Origin: an uncultured Eubacteriales bacterium
GTDB lineage: Bacteria > Bacillota > Clostridia > Christensenellales > Borkfalkiaceae
DNA: 64,000 nt
Assembly (NCBI GenBank): GCA_900543915.1
Contig: UQTB01000006.1
Location: forward strand, 19,720 to 83,719
Direction: 5' to 3'
How positions within the stretch are numbered: position 1 is the stretch's first letter; the number at the start of each line of letters is the position of its first letter. The notes under the pieces are model-generated. The model did no database searches. It worked only from the letters and a program-made list of their open reading frames with translations, and was not told where the DNA came from. A program made the translations under genes and the position numbers. Below are positions 48,107 to 56,980 of the stretch, piece by piece.

Positions 48107-50062
48107 TCACTTTCTCATCTTCAATTTCAGTTTTGCCAGCGTGTCCCTGATCTCGATACAGCGCTCGAAATCCAGATTCGCAGAGGCGACCTTCATGAGC
48201 GCCTTCAGTTTCTCTATTTCGTCCGGGATATCCTTGGCGGCGATCTCCGCGGTGCGGTCCACCTTGCGGGTGATCTCCAGCGTGTTTCCGATCTCTTTGA
48301 CGATGGTTTTCGGAATAATGCCGTGTTTTTTATTATACTCGTCCTGCACGGCGCGGCGGCGCTCGGTCTCGCGGATCGCGCGCTCCATGCTCCCCGTCAC
48401 AACGTCCGCATACATGACGACCTTTCCCTCGCTGTTCCGCGCGGCCCGGCCGATGGTCTGAATCATCGCGGTTTCGCTCCGCAAAAAGCCCTCTTTGTCC
48501 GCGTCCAGTATGGCGACCAGCTTCACCTCCGGCAGGTCCAGCCCTTCCCGCAGAAGGTTGATCCCCACCAGCACGTCGAAATCGCCCTTCCGAAGCCCTG
48601 TCACAATGTCGATGCGCTCGAGCGTGTCGATATCCGAATGCATATAGCGCACCTTGACGCCGTTTTCCTTCAGATATTCGGTCAGGCTCTCCGCCATCTT
48701 CTTGGTGAGCGTCGTGACGAGGACGCGGCTCTTGTCCTCCGCCGCACGGCGGATCTCGGAGAGCAGATCGTCGATCTGCCCCTTAGTGGGGCGCACTTCC
48801 ACGACGGGATCCAACAGGCCGGTCGGGCGGATGAGCTGTTCCACCACCTGCCCCGCCTGCCCCAGTTCGTAGGGCGCGGGCGTCGCGGAGACGCACACCA
48901 TCTGCCCCACGCGCGCGTCGAATTCGTCAAACGTGAGCGGCCGGTTGTCGTACGCAGACCGGATGCGGAAACCGTAGTTGACGAGGTTGGTCTTGCGGGA
49001 GAGGTCGCCCGCGTACATCGCCCGGATCTGCGGGATGGTCATGTGGCTCTCGTCGATGAACAGCAGGAAATCGCCCGGAAAATAGTCCAGAAGCGTAAAG
49101 GGCGGCTCGCCCGGGCTTCTGCCGTCGAAGTAACGGGAATAGTTCTCCACGCCCTTGCAGTAGCCGATCTCGCGCATCATCTCGATATCGTAGCGCGTCC
49201 GCTGATTCAGCCGCTGCGCTTCCAGCAGTTTCCCTTCTGCCTGAAAGGCGGCGACTTCTCCGTTCAGATCCTCCTCGATGGCGACCAGGCTGTTCTTCAG
49301 CTTTTCGCTCTCCACCGCATAGTGGCTGGCGGGGAACACGACGGCGTGCTTTAACTCGGATATGACCTTTCCCGTGACGAACTCCGCCTCGCAGACGCGC
49401 TCCACTTCGTCCCCGAAAAATTCCACCCTCAGTACGATCTCGGTATTTCCGGACGGAAAAATATCCACCGTATCTCCCCTTACGCGGAAGGAAGAACGGG
49501 TAAAATCCACGTCTTTCCGCGCGTACTGGATGGAAACCAGCTTCCGCATCAGTTCGTTGGGGCTCATCTCCATGCCCGGCCGGATGGAGACCGCCAGGCG
49601 GTAATATTCCTCCGGCGCGCCCAGCCCGTAAATGCAGGAAACGGAGGCGACCACGATGACGTCTCTCCGCTCCGCCAGCGAACAGGTTGCGGAATGACGC
49701 AGTTTGTCGATCTCGTCGTTGATGGCGAGATCCTTTTCGATATAAGTATCCGTGCTGGGAATGTACGATTCAGGCTGATAGTAGTCGTAATAGGAAACGA
49801 AAAACTCCACGCGGTTCTCGGGGAAAAACTCCCGGAACTCGTTGCACAGCTGCGCGGCGAGCGTCTTGTTGTGCGCGATCACGAGCGCGGGGCGGCCGCA
49901 GTTTTTGATGACGTTCGCCATCGTGAAGGTCTTGCCGCTCCCCGTCACGCCCAGAAGCACCTGCGTGCGAAGTCCGTCCCGAATTCCCTCGGTGAGCTTT
50001 TCGATCGCCTGCGGCTGATCGCCGGTCGGCTGAAATTTGGAATGTAAGACAAATTCTTTCAT
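48107..50062 (-). CDS. uvrB: Excinuclease ABC subunit B
   Basis: Helicase-like damage verification subunit. 651 residues. Seen: Walker A GVTGSGKTFTMAN near 39, beta-hairpin region FVSYYDYYQPESYIP near 90, DESH box LLFIDESHMTIPQ, motif VI QTIGRAARNSEGKV, and the C-terminal UVR/UvrC-interacting helix pair (LMKVASANLDFERCIEIRDT). ATG at 50062 was chosen because family proteins begin here (FVLHSKFQPTGDQPQAI); the open frame extends far upstream only as antisense-like sequence. It overlaps the upstream small gene by 4 bp. Confidence 0.98.
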   Translation of the reverse strand: MKEFVLHSKFQPTGDQPQAIEKLTEGIRDGLRTQVLLGVTGSGKTFTMANVIKNCGRPALVIAHNKTLAAQLCNEFREFFPENRVEFFVSYYDYYQPESYIPSTDTYIEKDLAINDEIDKLRHSATCSLAERRDVIVVASVSCIYGLGAPEEYYRLAVSIRPGMEMSPNELMRKLVSIQYARKDVDFTRSSFRVRGDTVDIFPSGNTEIVLRVEFFGDEVERVCEAEFVTGKVISELKHAVVFPASHYAVESEKLKNSLVAIEEDLNGEVAAFQAEGKLLEAQRLNQRTRYDIEMMREIGYCKGVENYSRYFDGRSPGEPPFTLLDYFPGDFLLFIDESHMTIPQIRAMYAGDLSRKTNLVNYGFRIRSAYDNRPLTFDEFDARVGQMVCVSATPAPYELGQAGQVVEQLIRPTGLLDPVVEVRPTKGQIDDLLSEIRRAAEDKSRVLVTTLTKKMAESLTEYLKENGVKVRYMHSDIDTLERIDIVTGLRKGDFDVLVGINLLREGLDLPEVKLVAILDADKEGFLRSETAMIQTIGRAARNSEGKVVMYADVVTGSMERAIRETERRRAVQDEYNKKHGIIPKTIVKEIGNTLEITRKVDRTAEIAAKDIPDEIEKLKALMKVASANLDFERCIEIRDTLAKLKLKMRK

Positions 50063-50418
50063 GTAAAAATAGCCCTTAAAATCAACCCGATCACAAAGCT
50101 GACGGCGGCGAGCGCGACCGTAACGCCGATCCGGAAGAAGAGATTTCTCTTTTGCACCTGTTTGCTCCTGAAATACCCCTGCCCCTTGGCATGCAGGGTC
50201 ACGCAGTAAACGCGCTCCCCCTTCCGGTCCGAATAGACGATATCCAGATAATCGTCCATTTCCAGCGCGGAAAGCACGCGCTCCAGGCGGTCCTCCGTAA
50301 AGCCCTCCCGCTTTTTCAGGGAAGCGAGGAGATCCTGCGGCGTGATCAGCGTGCAGTCTTTTCCGCCGCAGAAGCGCAGCACGGCGGTCAGCACGGCGTC
50401 CTCCCGCGCGCTCAGCAT
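50059..50418 (-). CDS. Membrane-anchored winged-helix-like protein, copy 2
   Basis: Not recognised by name. 119 residues from ATG at 50418 (GGAGGCTACT in front): a helical/beta N-terminal part resembling a winged helix (ITPQDLLASLKKREGFTEDR, VLSALEMDDYLDIVYSDRKG), a basic linker and one C-terminal membrane helix (about 94-116). It is a paralogue of the gene before it: same order of elements, same length class. 4-bp overlap with uvrB and 7-bp overlap with copy 1 put it in the uvrBA operon. Confidence 0.75.
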   Translation of the reverse strand: MLSAREDAVLTAVLRFCGGKDCTLITPQDLLASLKKREGFTEDRLERVLSALEMDDYLDIVYSDRKGERVYCVTLHAKGQGYFRSKQVQKRNLFFRIGVTVALAAVSFVIGLILRAIFT

Positions 50419-50792
50419 AGTAGCCTCCAGAGAAAAAAGACGAGAAATGCCAGAATGCCCGCGGCGGAACCGCCCGCAAACGCACCCCAGAAACACGCGA
50501 TGAAATCCGAACGGCGGTTTTCGTACTCCCTGGCTTTCTCGTCCTCTTCTTCCTCGAAAAGGCGCTTCCCTTTGGGCAGCGGGCAAAGGCAGACGTCCGA
50601 ATCATCCTGGTACTTCACGCTCACGTAGTCGCGTGCGGAGAGAACGGAGAGGCCGAATTTTACGTCCTCCTCGTTCATGCCGTAATACTGCGGCAGCCGT
50701 TCGGCTAGTTCTGCAAAGGATACCACCTTATACCCGCCGCCGCACATTTCGTTGACAGCCTTCAGAAGGCTTTTACCGCGTCCGTCCAACAT
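50412..50792 (-). CDS. Membrane-anchored winged-helix-like protein, copy 1
   Basis: 126 residues: winged-helix-like N-terminus (VVSFAELAERLPQYYGMNEE, LSVLSARDYVSVKYQDDSDV), an acidic/basic linker (FEEEEDEKAREYENRRSD) and a C-terminal membrane helix (about 101-123). First gene of the operon that continues with copy 2, uvrB and uvrA. Promoter and SOS box lie 60-105 bp upstream. Function unknown; cytoplasmic DNA- or protein-binding domain tethered to the membrane is inferred. Confidence 0.75.
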   Translation of the reverse strand: MLDGRGKSLLKAVNEMCGGGYKVVSFAELAERLPQYYGMNEEDVKFGLSVLSARDYVSVKYQDDSDVCLCPLPKGKRLFEEEEDEKAREYENRRSDFIACFWGAFAGGSAAGILAFLVFFLWRLLC

Positions 50793-50850
50793 ACACGCAC
50801 AGTATGTGTTTTCGGCAAATTTTTATCCGCCGCCCGGCGCGCGGAAGAAG

Positions 50851-50864
50851 CGAACAAATGTTTT
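50851..50864 (-). promoter_or_regulatory. SOS (LexA/DinR) box
   Basis: Plus strand CGAACAAATGTTTT matches the Gram-positive consensus CGAACRNRYGTTYC at 13 of 14 positions and sits 4 bp past the -10 box, over the expected transcription start of the uvrBA operon. Confidence 0.8.
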
Positions 50865-50868
50865 TCTA

Positions 50869-50897
50869 ATTGTACCACACGCCCGCCGTTTTGTCAA
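50869..50897 (-). promoter_or_regulatory. Promoter of the uvrBA operon
   Basis: Minus strand TTGACA (50892-50897), 17 bp, TACAAT (50869-50874). Confidence 0.85.
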
Positions 50898-50994
50898 TAA
50901 AAACACATCGGTTTTTGTCTGCTCCGAAACAGCAGTACAAAAAAGAGCGCCGCAGCGCTCCTTTCTTTAAATTTTATCCTAATCTTTAATTTAT

Positions 50995-51612
50995 CTAAAA
51001 ATGGTTTCCGCTTTCTCCGTCGTCCAAAAAGTAATCCAGATTCATGGAACTGTATTCCTCTGCAATCGCCTTCTTCATCTTTTTGACGCGATTGGAGACG
51101 AAATACAGCGTCACCAGGGAAGTAATCCCGTCCGCCATAGCGGAAATCGCCAAAAAAACGATGAGCGCACCCTCCGCACGGAAGGGATTGACGATCAAAA
51201 CGATGCCGAACGCCGTCATCAGCACGGAAAAAATCAGATCCAGCCACCAGGTGGAAACGCCGAACCGACGGTAATCCAGCGCGTCCTGAATCAAAAAGAG
51301 GTTGCGCACGACAAAAATGATCCCGAAGATAAACGCAAATGCCGAAGCGATCTGCGGCGCACAGGCCAGAAAGAGAATGCCGAACAAGATCTCGACGGCG
51401 CCTTTGATAAACCCAAAGGGTTCGTAACCGTAAATGAAATAATTGACGATGCTGAGCAATCCCCCCGCGAGCACGATACCGCCGAAAAGATAACAGACCG
51501 TCATCTTTGTCACCGAGGGAATCACCAGCAGGCAGATTCCGAACACAATATAGAGTATCGATTTGACAAGGGAAGCTATCTTTAATTTTCTGAAAATCCC
51601 GTAATGTTCCAT
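50995..51612 (-). CDS. HdeD-family (DUF308) membrane protein
   Basis: 205 residues from ATG at 51612 (AGGAGAACGTT upstream); six hydrophobic segments in pairs, e.g. ILYIVFGICLLVIPS, IVLAGGLLSIVNYFIYG, VEILFGILFLACAPQ, with charged loops, as in HdeD/DUF308 proteins. Role in this phylum unknown. The open frame continues upstream but only through non-coding sequence; TATAAT at 51637 on the minus strand supports the short start. Confidence 0.85.
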   Translation of the reverse strand: MEHYGIFRKLKIASLVKSILYIVFGICLLVIPSVTKMTVCYLFGGIVLAGGLLSIVNYFIYGYEPFGFIKGAVEILFGILFLACAPQIASAFAFIFGIIFVVRNLFLIQDALDYRRFGVSTWWLDLIFSVLMTAFGIVLIVNPFRAEGALIVFLAISAMADGITSLVTLYFVSNRVKKMKKAIAEEYSSMNLDYFLDDGESGNHF

Positions 51613-51961
51613 AACGTTCTCCTGTTTCTTTTTCTTATTATACCACGGCGAGGAGCGCTGAGAAAAACGATCAGGCCCGACACTGCAGCCCGATTTGTCG
51701 AAAAAAACCGTTCGCATTGCCCGGCACGGGCTTTGCGCAGCGGCAACCGATTGTTTTTTAAAATATTTCAAGAATGCTTTATCCCCCAAAAGGATCGATG
51801 AATTTTGGGGGATGAGGAGAAACCGACGTTACGGCAAAGCCCCGGCAGATCCCTGCAGGGGCTTGCGTTCTTCGTCGCGTTCCGACGACTGGGTTTAGTA
51901 GATAAAAATGCCGCCTTTCAGCACGGACGCTGAATTGTTGCTTTACTTGTTGCAATAGATC
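51613..51961. other. Non-coding region with two strong hairpins
   Basis: No gene supported. A perfect 11-bp stem at 51781-51813 (ATCCCCCAAAA arms, 11-base loop) and a second near 51834-51868 (GCAAAGCCCC / GGGGCTTGC) stand side by side. Neither is followed by a clean T-run. They may end the AT-rich HTH operon that stops at 51962 on the minus strand, or belong to an unidentified RNA. Confidence 0.4.
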
Positions 51962-52192
51962 CTACCACCGCACTATAACTTCGGTATCTTCTGATATTAC
52001 TTCCACGAGAGGAAGGCTGCATTGTTTCTTAAACCGATTCAGAGCCTTAACCATTTGTTTCAACTGACTGCGGTTAAGATTCACTTTGCACTTGTTTTTC
52101 AGCAGATTTTCCCCAAGCGAAGTTGCAAAAAGGAAGTTCGGTAATCTGATTACCATCGGACGTCCGTTTTCTTTCATTACTATCTTCATCAT
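51962..52192 (-). CDS. Small protein partnered with the HTH regulator
   Basis: 76 residues: KIVMKENGRPMVIRLPNFLF at the N-terminus, basic helix NRSQLKQMVKALNRFKKQ, and VEVISEDTEVIVRW at the end. The last part has the same pattern as the C-terminus of its upstream neighbour (VDIESAGGDTVKITVE), so both probably carry the same small beta-rich fold. 4-bp ATGA overlap with the HTH gene. A+T-rich compared with flanking genes. Function unknown. Confidence 0.7.
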   Translation of the reverse strand: MMKIVMKENGRPMVIRLPNFLFATSLGENLLKNKCKVNLNRSQLKQMVKALNRFKKQCSLPLVEVISEDTEVIVRW

Positions 52193-52662
52193 TCTACGGT
52201 AATTTTTACTGTGTCACCGCCGGCACTCTCGATGTCTACCAGTTCCCCGACAATGCCCTGTTCTGCCAATGCAATCAATTGAGTAACGTCGATGTCAATT
52301 TTTTTGTCTTTCAGCATCTCGAGTTCGCCGTCTTTCGCTAATAATCTGACAATGCCGAGTGGTAAATTGATGTTGACTTTATCTTTATTTGCGGACAGGA
52401 TCCTTATCTTAAACACTAATTGATCGATATTCTTTTGTGTAGTAGTGACTACAGGTTTGTTCCCTCCCCTTCCCAGCAGGTAGTCAACCGAAGTTTCCAA
52501 CAGGTCTGCCAGCTCAACAAGCAGCGTGATGTCCGGCGCGTTGATGTCCTTTTCCCATTTGGAAACCGATTGATTAGTGACATTGAGTTTTTCGGCAAGT
52601 TGTTCTTGCGTAAATCCTTTTTGCTTGCGAAGTTCCAGCAAACGTGATCCCAGTGTACTCAT
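52189..52662 (-). CDS. Xre-type HTH regulator with a C-terminal sensor-like domain
   Basis: 157 residues: HTH_3 domain (LLELRKQKGFTQEQLAEKLN, VSKWEKDINAPD) at 7-62, then a linker and a C-terminal domain (about 82-157; KVNINLPLGIVRLLAKDGEL, LVDIESAGGDTVKITVE) resembling the SHOCT-like/YvlB-associated domain of Firmicutes. ATG after AAGGAGGATACGCA. Operon with the small protein downstream. Two palindromes upstream are candidate binding sites. Low GC suggests acquisition. Confidence 0.85.
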   Translation of the reverse strand: MSTLGSRLLELRKQKGFTQEQLAEKLNVTNQSVSKWEKDINAPDITLLVELADLLETSVDYLLGRGGNKPVVTTTQKNIDQLVFKIRILSANKDKVNINLPLGIVRLLAKDGELEMLKDKKIDIDVTQLIALAEQGIVGELVDIESAGGDTVKITVE

Positions 52663-52692
52663 TGCGTATCCTCCTTTGATCTTTGTGATTTC

Positions 52693-52721
52693 AGTATACT
52701 ACCGTTTCTAAGCATTTTCAA
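52693..52721 (-). promoter_or_regulatory. Promoter of the HTH operon
   Basis: Minus strand TTGAAA (52716-52721), 17 bp, TATACT (52693-52698), about 30 bp upstream of the ATG. Confidence 0.75.
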
Positions 52722-52741
52722 CCGATTATTAGGCGAATCAG

Positions 52742-52780
52742 TCAACTGAAAAGTTGAATTTTTTTCCAACCTATGGTTGA
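52742..52780. promoter_or_regulatory. Tandem palindromes upstream of the HTH promoter
   Basis: TCAACT-GAAA-AGTTGA (52742-52757, perfect 6-bp arms) and CCAACC-TAT-GGTTGA (about 52766-52780). Both carry GTTGA/TCAAC half-sites, and a lone GGTTGA lies over the -35 region, which fits cooperative binding by the HTH protein. Confidence 0.5.
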
Positions 52781-53005
52781 CCTGTCGCGCCGGTTTGCTT
52801 TTTTGCCAATTTCGCTGACATAAATTTTTAATGATAAGAAAAAACCGTGTATTGATGCAATACGTATCTCTGTCACGGTTTCGGTGCACTCAACAGGAGC
52901 TGCCGCTTGGGCACGGCGCACGGCTGACAGTCCAAACCGAGGGCTGTCAGGCCGTCGATGGTTTTTTTCAACTTTCCTCTCCTCAACGCCTGCATCTTCG
53001 GCACA

Positions 53006-53040
53006 AAAAAACACAGCACAGACGAAAGTCTGTGCTGTGT
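53006..53040 (-). terminator. Terminator of tRNA-Leu (GAG)
   Basis: Minus strand ACAGCACAGAC / GTCTGTGCTGT stem with TTTC loop followed by a run of T. Confidence 0.88.
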
Positions 53041-53043
53041 CTT

Positions 53044-53127
53044 TGGTGTGGAGAATGAGACTTGAACTCACACGGATAATCCATACGCCCCTCAAACGTA
53101 CGCGTCTGCCAATTCCGCCATCCCCAC
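53044..53127 (-). tRNA. tRNA-Leu (anticodon GAG)
   Basis: 84 nt including CCA. Acceptor GTGGGGA pairs with TCTCCAC (one G-T wobble); D-arm GGCGGAATTGGCAGACGC typical of leucine tRNAs; anticodon stem TACGT/GCGTA with loop TTGAGGG gives GAG; long variable arm; T-arm GTGAGTTCAAGTCTCAT. Confidence 0.93.
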
Positions 53128-53143
53128 AAGTTGCTTAAATAGT

Positions 53144-53728
53144 TTAGCGCATTTTAGCCGTTTTGTCAAGAAGTTGAGGATAGTATTTTTTATATTTTTC
53201 ATATGTCCGGCTGATTTTTTCCAGATACTGTTCCGTCTCGCGGTAGGGAATCTCCGACAGCGTTTTCCCGTCCGGCGAGAGCGCCGCGTCCGAGAGCCAG
53301 CCGCGCACCGTCCCCTCCCCTGCGTTATATGCGGCCAGCGCCGTTCGTTCGTCCGGAAAGCGGTCGAAGAGATAGCGCAGATACCAGCATCCGAAATCCA
53401 GATTGTCCTCCGCGCAGAAGAGATCGTACGCTTCGATCCCCCTGCTGGACGCGATATATTCCGCCGTGCGGTCGGTGATCTGCATCAGCCCTTTTGCGCC
53501 GGCGCCGCTTTCCGCCCGCTCGCGGAAGTTGCTCTCCGTCCTGATTACCGCGAAAATCAGCGCGGGATCCAGATTGTCCCGGAGGGCGAGCGAACGAACG
53601 GTCTCCTCATAGCGCACCGGGTAGACGATTCTGCGCGCCAGCGGAATCCCCGCGATCAGAATCAGCCCCGCCAGGCAGACGACGGCGGTCCAGAATACGA
53701 TTTGACTAAATTTTCGCTTGGATATCAT
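53144..53728 (-). CDS. Lytic transglycosylase (SLT domain), membrane-anchored
   Basis: 194 residues: N-terminal signal anchor (about 10-32), then an SLT catalytic domain with LIFAVIRTESNFRERAESGA (catalytic Glu in RTESNF), GAKGLMQITDRTAEYIA, and ALAAYNAGEGTVRGWL. Cleaves peptidoglycan glycan strands outside the membrane. Its start overlaps the end of coaE by 23 bp, the third gene of polA-coaE-slt, an order common in Clostridia. Confidence 0.94.
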   Translation of the reverse strand: MISKRKFSQIVFWTAVVCLAGLILIAGIPLARRIVYPVRYEETVRSLALRDNLDPALIFAVIRTESNFRERAESGAGAKGLMQITDRTAEYIASSRGIEAYDLFCAEDNLDFGCWYLRYLFDRFPDERTALAAYNAGEGTVRGWLSDAALSPDGKTLSEIPYRETEQYLEKISRTYEKYKKYYPQLLDKTAKMR

Positions 53729-54308
53729 CGAGCAGTACCGTTACCTTTTTTTCGAGTTCCCCGAGACCGGAATCGTTATATATAACAGTATGCGCGTTTT
53801 TCGGTAAATTTTCATAGTCAAACTGACTTTGTATGCGCGCCGATACTTCTTCGCGCGTCAGTCCGTTCCGCGCAGCCACCGCGCGGATCCGCTCTTCTCT
53901 CCCGCGCATGACGACGACAATCTGATCGAACAGATCTTCGCTGTGCGTCTCGAACAGAAGCTGAATCTCCACGAAGATCACTTTTTCTTTACAGGCGGCA
54001 AATTCCTCCCGCAGCCGGCGGAACACGCCCGCGTGGACGATTTCGTTCAGCTGCGCAAGCGCGGCGGAATCGCCGAATACGCGGGCGGCGAGCGCTCTGC
54101 GGTCGAGCGTCTCCCCGGCGATCTCCGCGCCGAACCGCGCGCGCAGCGCTTCCAGCACGCGCGGCTCCCCGGTCACCTCCCGCGCGAGGTCGTCGCAGGA
54201 CAGCACGCGGTATCCCCGTTCCCGGATCATGGCGAGCACGGTGGATTTTCCGCTTCCGATCCCGCCCGTTACGGCTACTTTATAGGGCCCCTGATTATTT
54301 CGCGTCAT
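53706..54308 (-). CDS. coaE: Dephospho-CoA kinase
   Basis: Last step of coenzyme A synthesis. 200 residues: P-loop VTGGIGSGKSTVLAMI near 13, SCDDLAREV near 36, the lid/CoA region EIQLLFETHSEDLFDQIVVV near 110, and QFDYENLPKNAHTVIYNDSG near 165. Overlaps polA by 14 bp and the transglycosylase gene by 23 bp, so the three are tightly coupled. Confidence 0.96.
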   Translation of the reverse strand: MTRNNQGPYKVAVTGGIGSGKSTVLAMIRERGYRVLSCDDLAREVTGEPRVLEALRARFGAEIAGETLDRRALAARVFGDSAALAQLNEIVHAGVFRRLREEFAACKEKVIFVEIQLLFETHSEDLFDQIVVVMRGREERIRAVAARNGLTREEVSARIQSQFDYENLPKNAHTVIYNDSGLGELEKKVTVLLDDIQAKI

Positions 54309-56832
54309 ACCAGGTCTCTCCCCGCTCCGCCTCTACCGTGAGCGGAACGGAAAGCGCCGCGGCGCCCTCCATTTCCCGCTTCAGAATCGCCTCCACCCGA
54401 TCGGCTTCCTCCTTCAGCGCGTCTACGATCAGTTCGTCGTGCACCTGCAAAATGAGTTCGGAACGAAGCCCCTCCTCCTGCAGCGCGCGGGAAACGCCCA
54501 GCATCGCCAGTTTGATGATATCCGCGCTGCTGCCCTGCAGGGGCATGTTCATCGCCGCGCGCTCGCCGAAGCTGCGCACGTTGTAGTTGGCCGCGTTGAT
54601 TTCCCGGATATAGCGTTTGCGTCCCAAAAGCGTGGATACGTACCCCTTTTCCCGCGCCTCCCGGACATTGCTGTCCATAAACGCCTTTACTTCGGGGTAG
54701 TTTGAAAAATAAGTTTCGATATAAGCGCGCGCTTCGGCGACGGGTATTTTCAGCTGGCGCGCCAGACCGAAGTCGCTGATCCCGTAAATAATGCCGAAGT
54801 TGACCGCCTTCGCGCGGCGGCGCATCTCTTTGGTCACGTCCGCAAGCGGGACGCCGAACACCTGGGAGGCGGTCAGCGCATGGATATCCTCTCCGCGGTT
54901 GAACGCGTCGATCAGCGGCCTGCACCCCGAAAAATGCGCCAGGAGCCGCAATTCGATCTGCGAGTAGTCCGCACCGACCAGGACGTGCGCCGCGTCGCGC
55001 GCACGAAAAAAACGCCGGATTTCGCGCCCTTCGTCATCCCGCACGGGGATATTCTGCAAATTCGGCTCCTTGCTGGACAGCCTGCCGGTGGAAGTCACCG
55101 TCTGATTGAACGAAGTGTGAATGAGCCCCGTGCGCTTGTCGATGAGCGGGCGGAAGCCCTCGATGTAGGTGGAGTACAGTTTCTGGATCTGCCGGTAACG
55201 AAGGATCAGCGGGACGACGGGATGCTCGTCCACGAGTTCTTCCAGAATTTCCGCAGAGGTGGAAAAGCCCTTTTTGTTTTTCTTTCCGCTCTTTAAACCC
55301 AGCCTGCCGAAGAGCAGATCTCCCAGCTGCTTGGGCGAGTTCAGGTTGACCTTTACGCCCGCCGCGCGGTAAATTTCCCCTTCCAGCTCTTTCAGCATGC
55401 CGCCGTACTTCTCGGAAAGCGCGTCGAGCGCGGCGAGATCGGCGTAAAAGCCGGATTTCTCCATGGCGTACAGCACGTCCGCAAGCGGGAGTTCAACATC
55501 GCGGTACAGCTTTTCCATGCCCTCTTCCCGCAGTTTTCCGGTCAGAATGCGCGCGAGCTCGGACAGCGCGTATCCCATGGCCTCCTTTCCGAAGCCGTAC
55601 TCCTCCGCCACTTCCTCCGCGCGTTCCTCCCGCCCCGAAAAATCCGCGAGGTACTTCATCAAAAGCACGTCGTCCGCCGCGGCGAGAAACGGTACGTCGT
55701 AATCGGACAGAAGATGCCGCCATTTTTTCTTATCGAACAAGACGAGCTTCTTCTCCGCGGAAAAAACCGCGCGCAGCAAAACGGGCAGCTCCTCCGCCGA
55801 GAGCCCCGGATCGAAGAAATTGCGCCGCAGCTTGACCGCGTATTCCGTTCCGCCGCCCGTATAGAGCGAGAGATCCTCCCCGAAACAGAGCGAGATTGTA
55901 TCTTCTTTTGCGATCTCCAGCGCGCGGGCGAGCGCCGTGACGGCTTCCGTCCTGACCGCAGGCCCCTCCTCCTCGCCGTCCTCGAACACGCCCTCCCGCT
56001 TTACGAGCGTGCGGAATTCCATTTCTGCAAATTTTTTGCGGACCGCCGCCGGAAAGGGAAATTTTACGCGCATTTTTTCCAGGTCGGTAGTTACGTCCGC
56101 ATGCGTGTCGATGGTCGCCAGCACGCGGGACAGGCGGGAAGATTCCTCTCCTTCCCGCAGTTTCTCCCGCCAGCGCGGCGCGATCTCTTCCAGCCTGGCG
56201 TAGATCCCCTCCGTCGTGCCGTAAGCGGCGAGCAGGCTTTTAGCCGTCTTTTCCCCGATGCCCGGCACGCCGGGGATATTATCCGAAGAATCCCCCATCA
56301 GCGCTTTCAGGTCGATGATCTGCGCGGGCGTCAGCTCTGTTTTATCCTTGAAATGCGCGGCGTCGTACACCTCGACGTCCGTTATGCCCCGCTTCGTGAA
56401 AAACACCGTCGTGTGATCGTCCACCAGCTGCAGCGCGTCGCGGTCGCCCGTCACGATGATCGTATCCACATCCGTGCTCTTCGCGATGGTGCCGATCACG
56501 TCGTCCGCTTCCCAGCCCTCTTTTTCCACGATGCAAATTTCCATGGCGGCGAGCAGTTCCTTTAAAAGCGGTATCTGCGGGCGCAGATCCTCCGGCATGG
56601 GCTTGCGCGTCCCCTTGTAATCCGCGTACATTTCGTGGCGGAAAGTCGGCGCATGCAGGTCGAAGGCGACGGCGAGATAGTCCGGCTTTTCCTCCGTCAG
56701 CAGACGGAGCAGCATGATCGTAAACCCGTAAATGCCGTTGACGGGCACGCCGTCCTTTTTCGTCAGCGGCGGCGTCGCGTAAAACGCGCGGTTGATTAAA
56801 CTGTTTCCGTCGATTAAAACTAATTTTTCCAT
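54295..56832 (-). CDS. polA: DNA polymerase I
   Basis: 845 residues. 5'-nuclease domain (1 to about 290; LVLIDGNSLINRAFYA, GDRDALQLVDD, LMGDSSDNIPGVPGIGEKTA), a 3'-5' exonuclease-like domain (about 300-460) in which I do not see the DxE exonuclease motifs, so proofreading is probably lost as in many Firmicutes PolA, and the polymerase domain with motif A DYSQIELRLLAHFSG, motif B KAVNFGIIYGIS and motif C LQVHDELI. First gene of polA-coaE-slt. Confidence 0.97.
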   Translation of the reverse strand: MEKLVLIDGNSLINRAFYATPPLTKKDGVPVNGIYGFTIMLLRLLTEEKPDYLAVAFDLHAPTFRHEMYADYKGTRKPMPEDLRPQIPLLKELLAAMEICIVEKEGWEADDVIGTIAKSTDVDTIIVTGDRDALQLVDDHTTVFFTKRGITDVEVYDAAHFKDKTELTPAQIIDLKALMGDSSDNIPGVPGIGEKTAKSLLAAYGTTEGIYARLEEIAPRWREKLREGEESSRLSRVLATIDTHADVTTDLEKMRVKFPFPAAVRKKFAEMEFRTLVKREGVFEDGEEEGPAVRTEAVTALARALEIAKEDTISLCFGEDLSLYTGGGTEYAVKLRRNFFDPGLSAEELPVLLRAVFSAEKKLVLFDKKKWRHLLSDYDVPFLAAADDVLLMKYLADFSGREERAEEVAEEYGFGKEAMGYALSELARILTGKLREEGMEKLYRDVELPLADVLYAMEKSGFYADLAALDALSEKYGGMLKELEGEIYRAAGVKVNLNSPKQLGDLLFGRLGLKSGKKNKKGFSTSAEILEELVDEHPVVPLILRYRQIQKLYSTYIEGFRPLIDKRTGLIHTSFNQTVTSTGRLSSKEPNLQNIPVRDDEGREIRRFFRARDAAHVLVGADYSQIELRLLAHFSGCRPLIDAFNRGEDIHALTASQVFGVPLADVTKEMRRRAKAVNFGIIYGISDFGLARQLKIPVAEARAYIETYFSNYPEVKAFMDSNVREAREKGYVSTLLGRKRYIREINAANYNVRSFGERAAMNMPLQGSSADIIKLAMLGVSRALQEEGLRSELILQVHDELIVDALKEEADRVEAILKREMEGAAALSVPLTVEAERGETWYDAK

Positions 56833-56980
56833 AAGAACCCTTTTATTCGCTTGCTAAATTCGAGAAAATATGCTATCATTTGTAACGATCAGGCGATACG
56901 TACAGTATTTGCAATCAGGGATATTTTACCATAACTTGCCGGAAAAGACAAGGGAATCCCCGAAATTTGATCAACCGCAT

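Noticed and set aside
50063..50605. Extended N-terminus for UvrB
   Set aside because: That frame runs opposite in character to the two small coupled genes that occupy the same DNA, and UvrB homologues begin at the chosen ATG.
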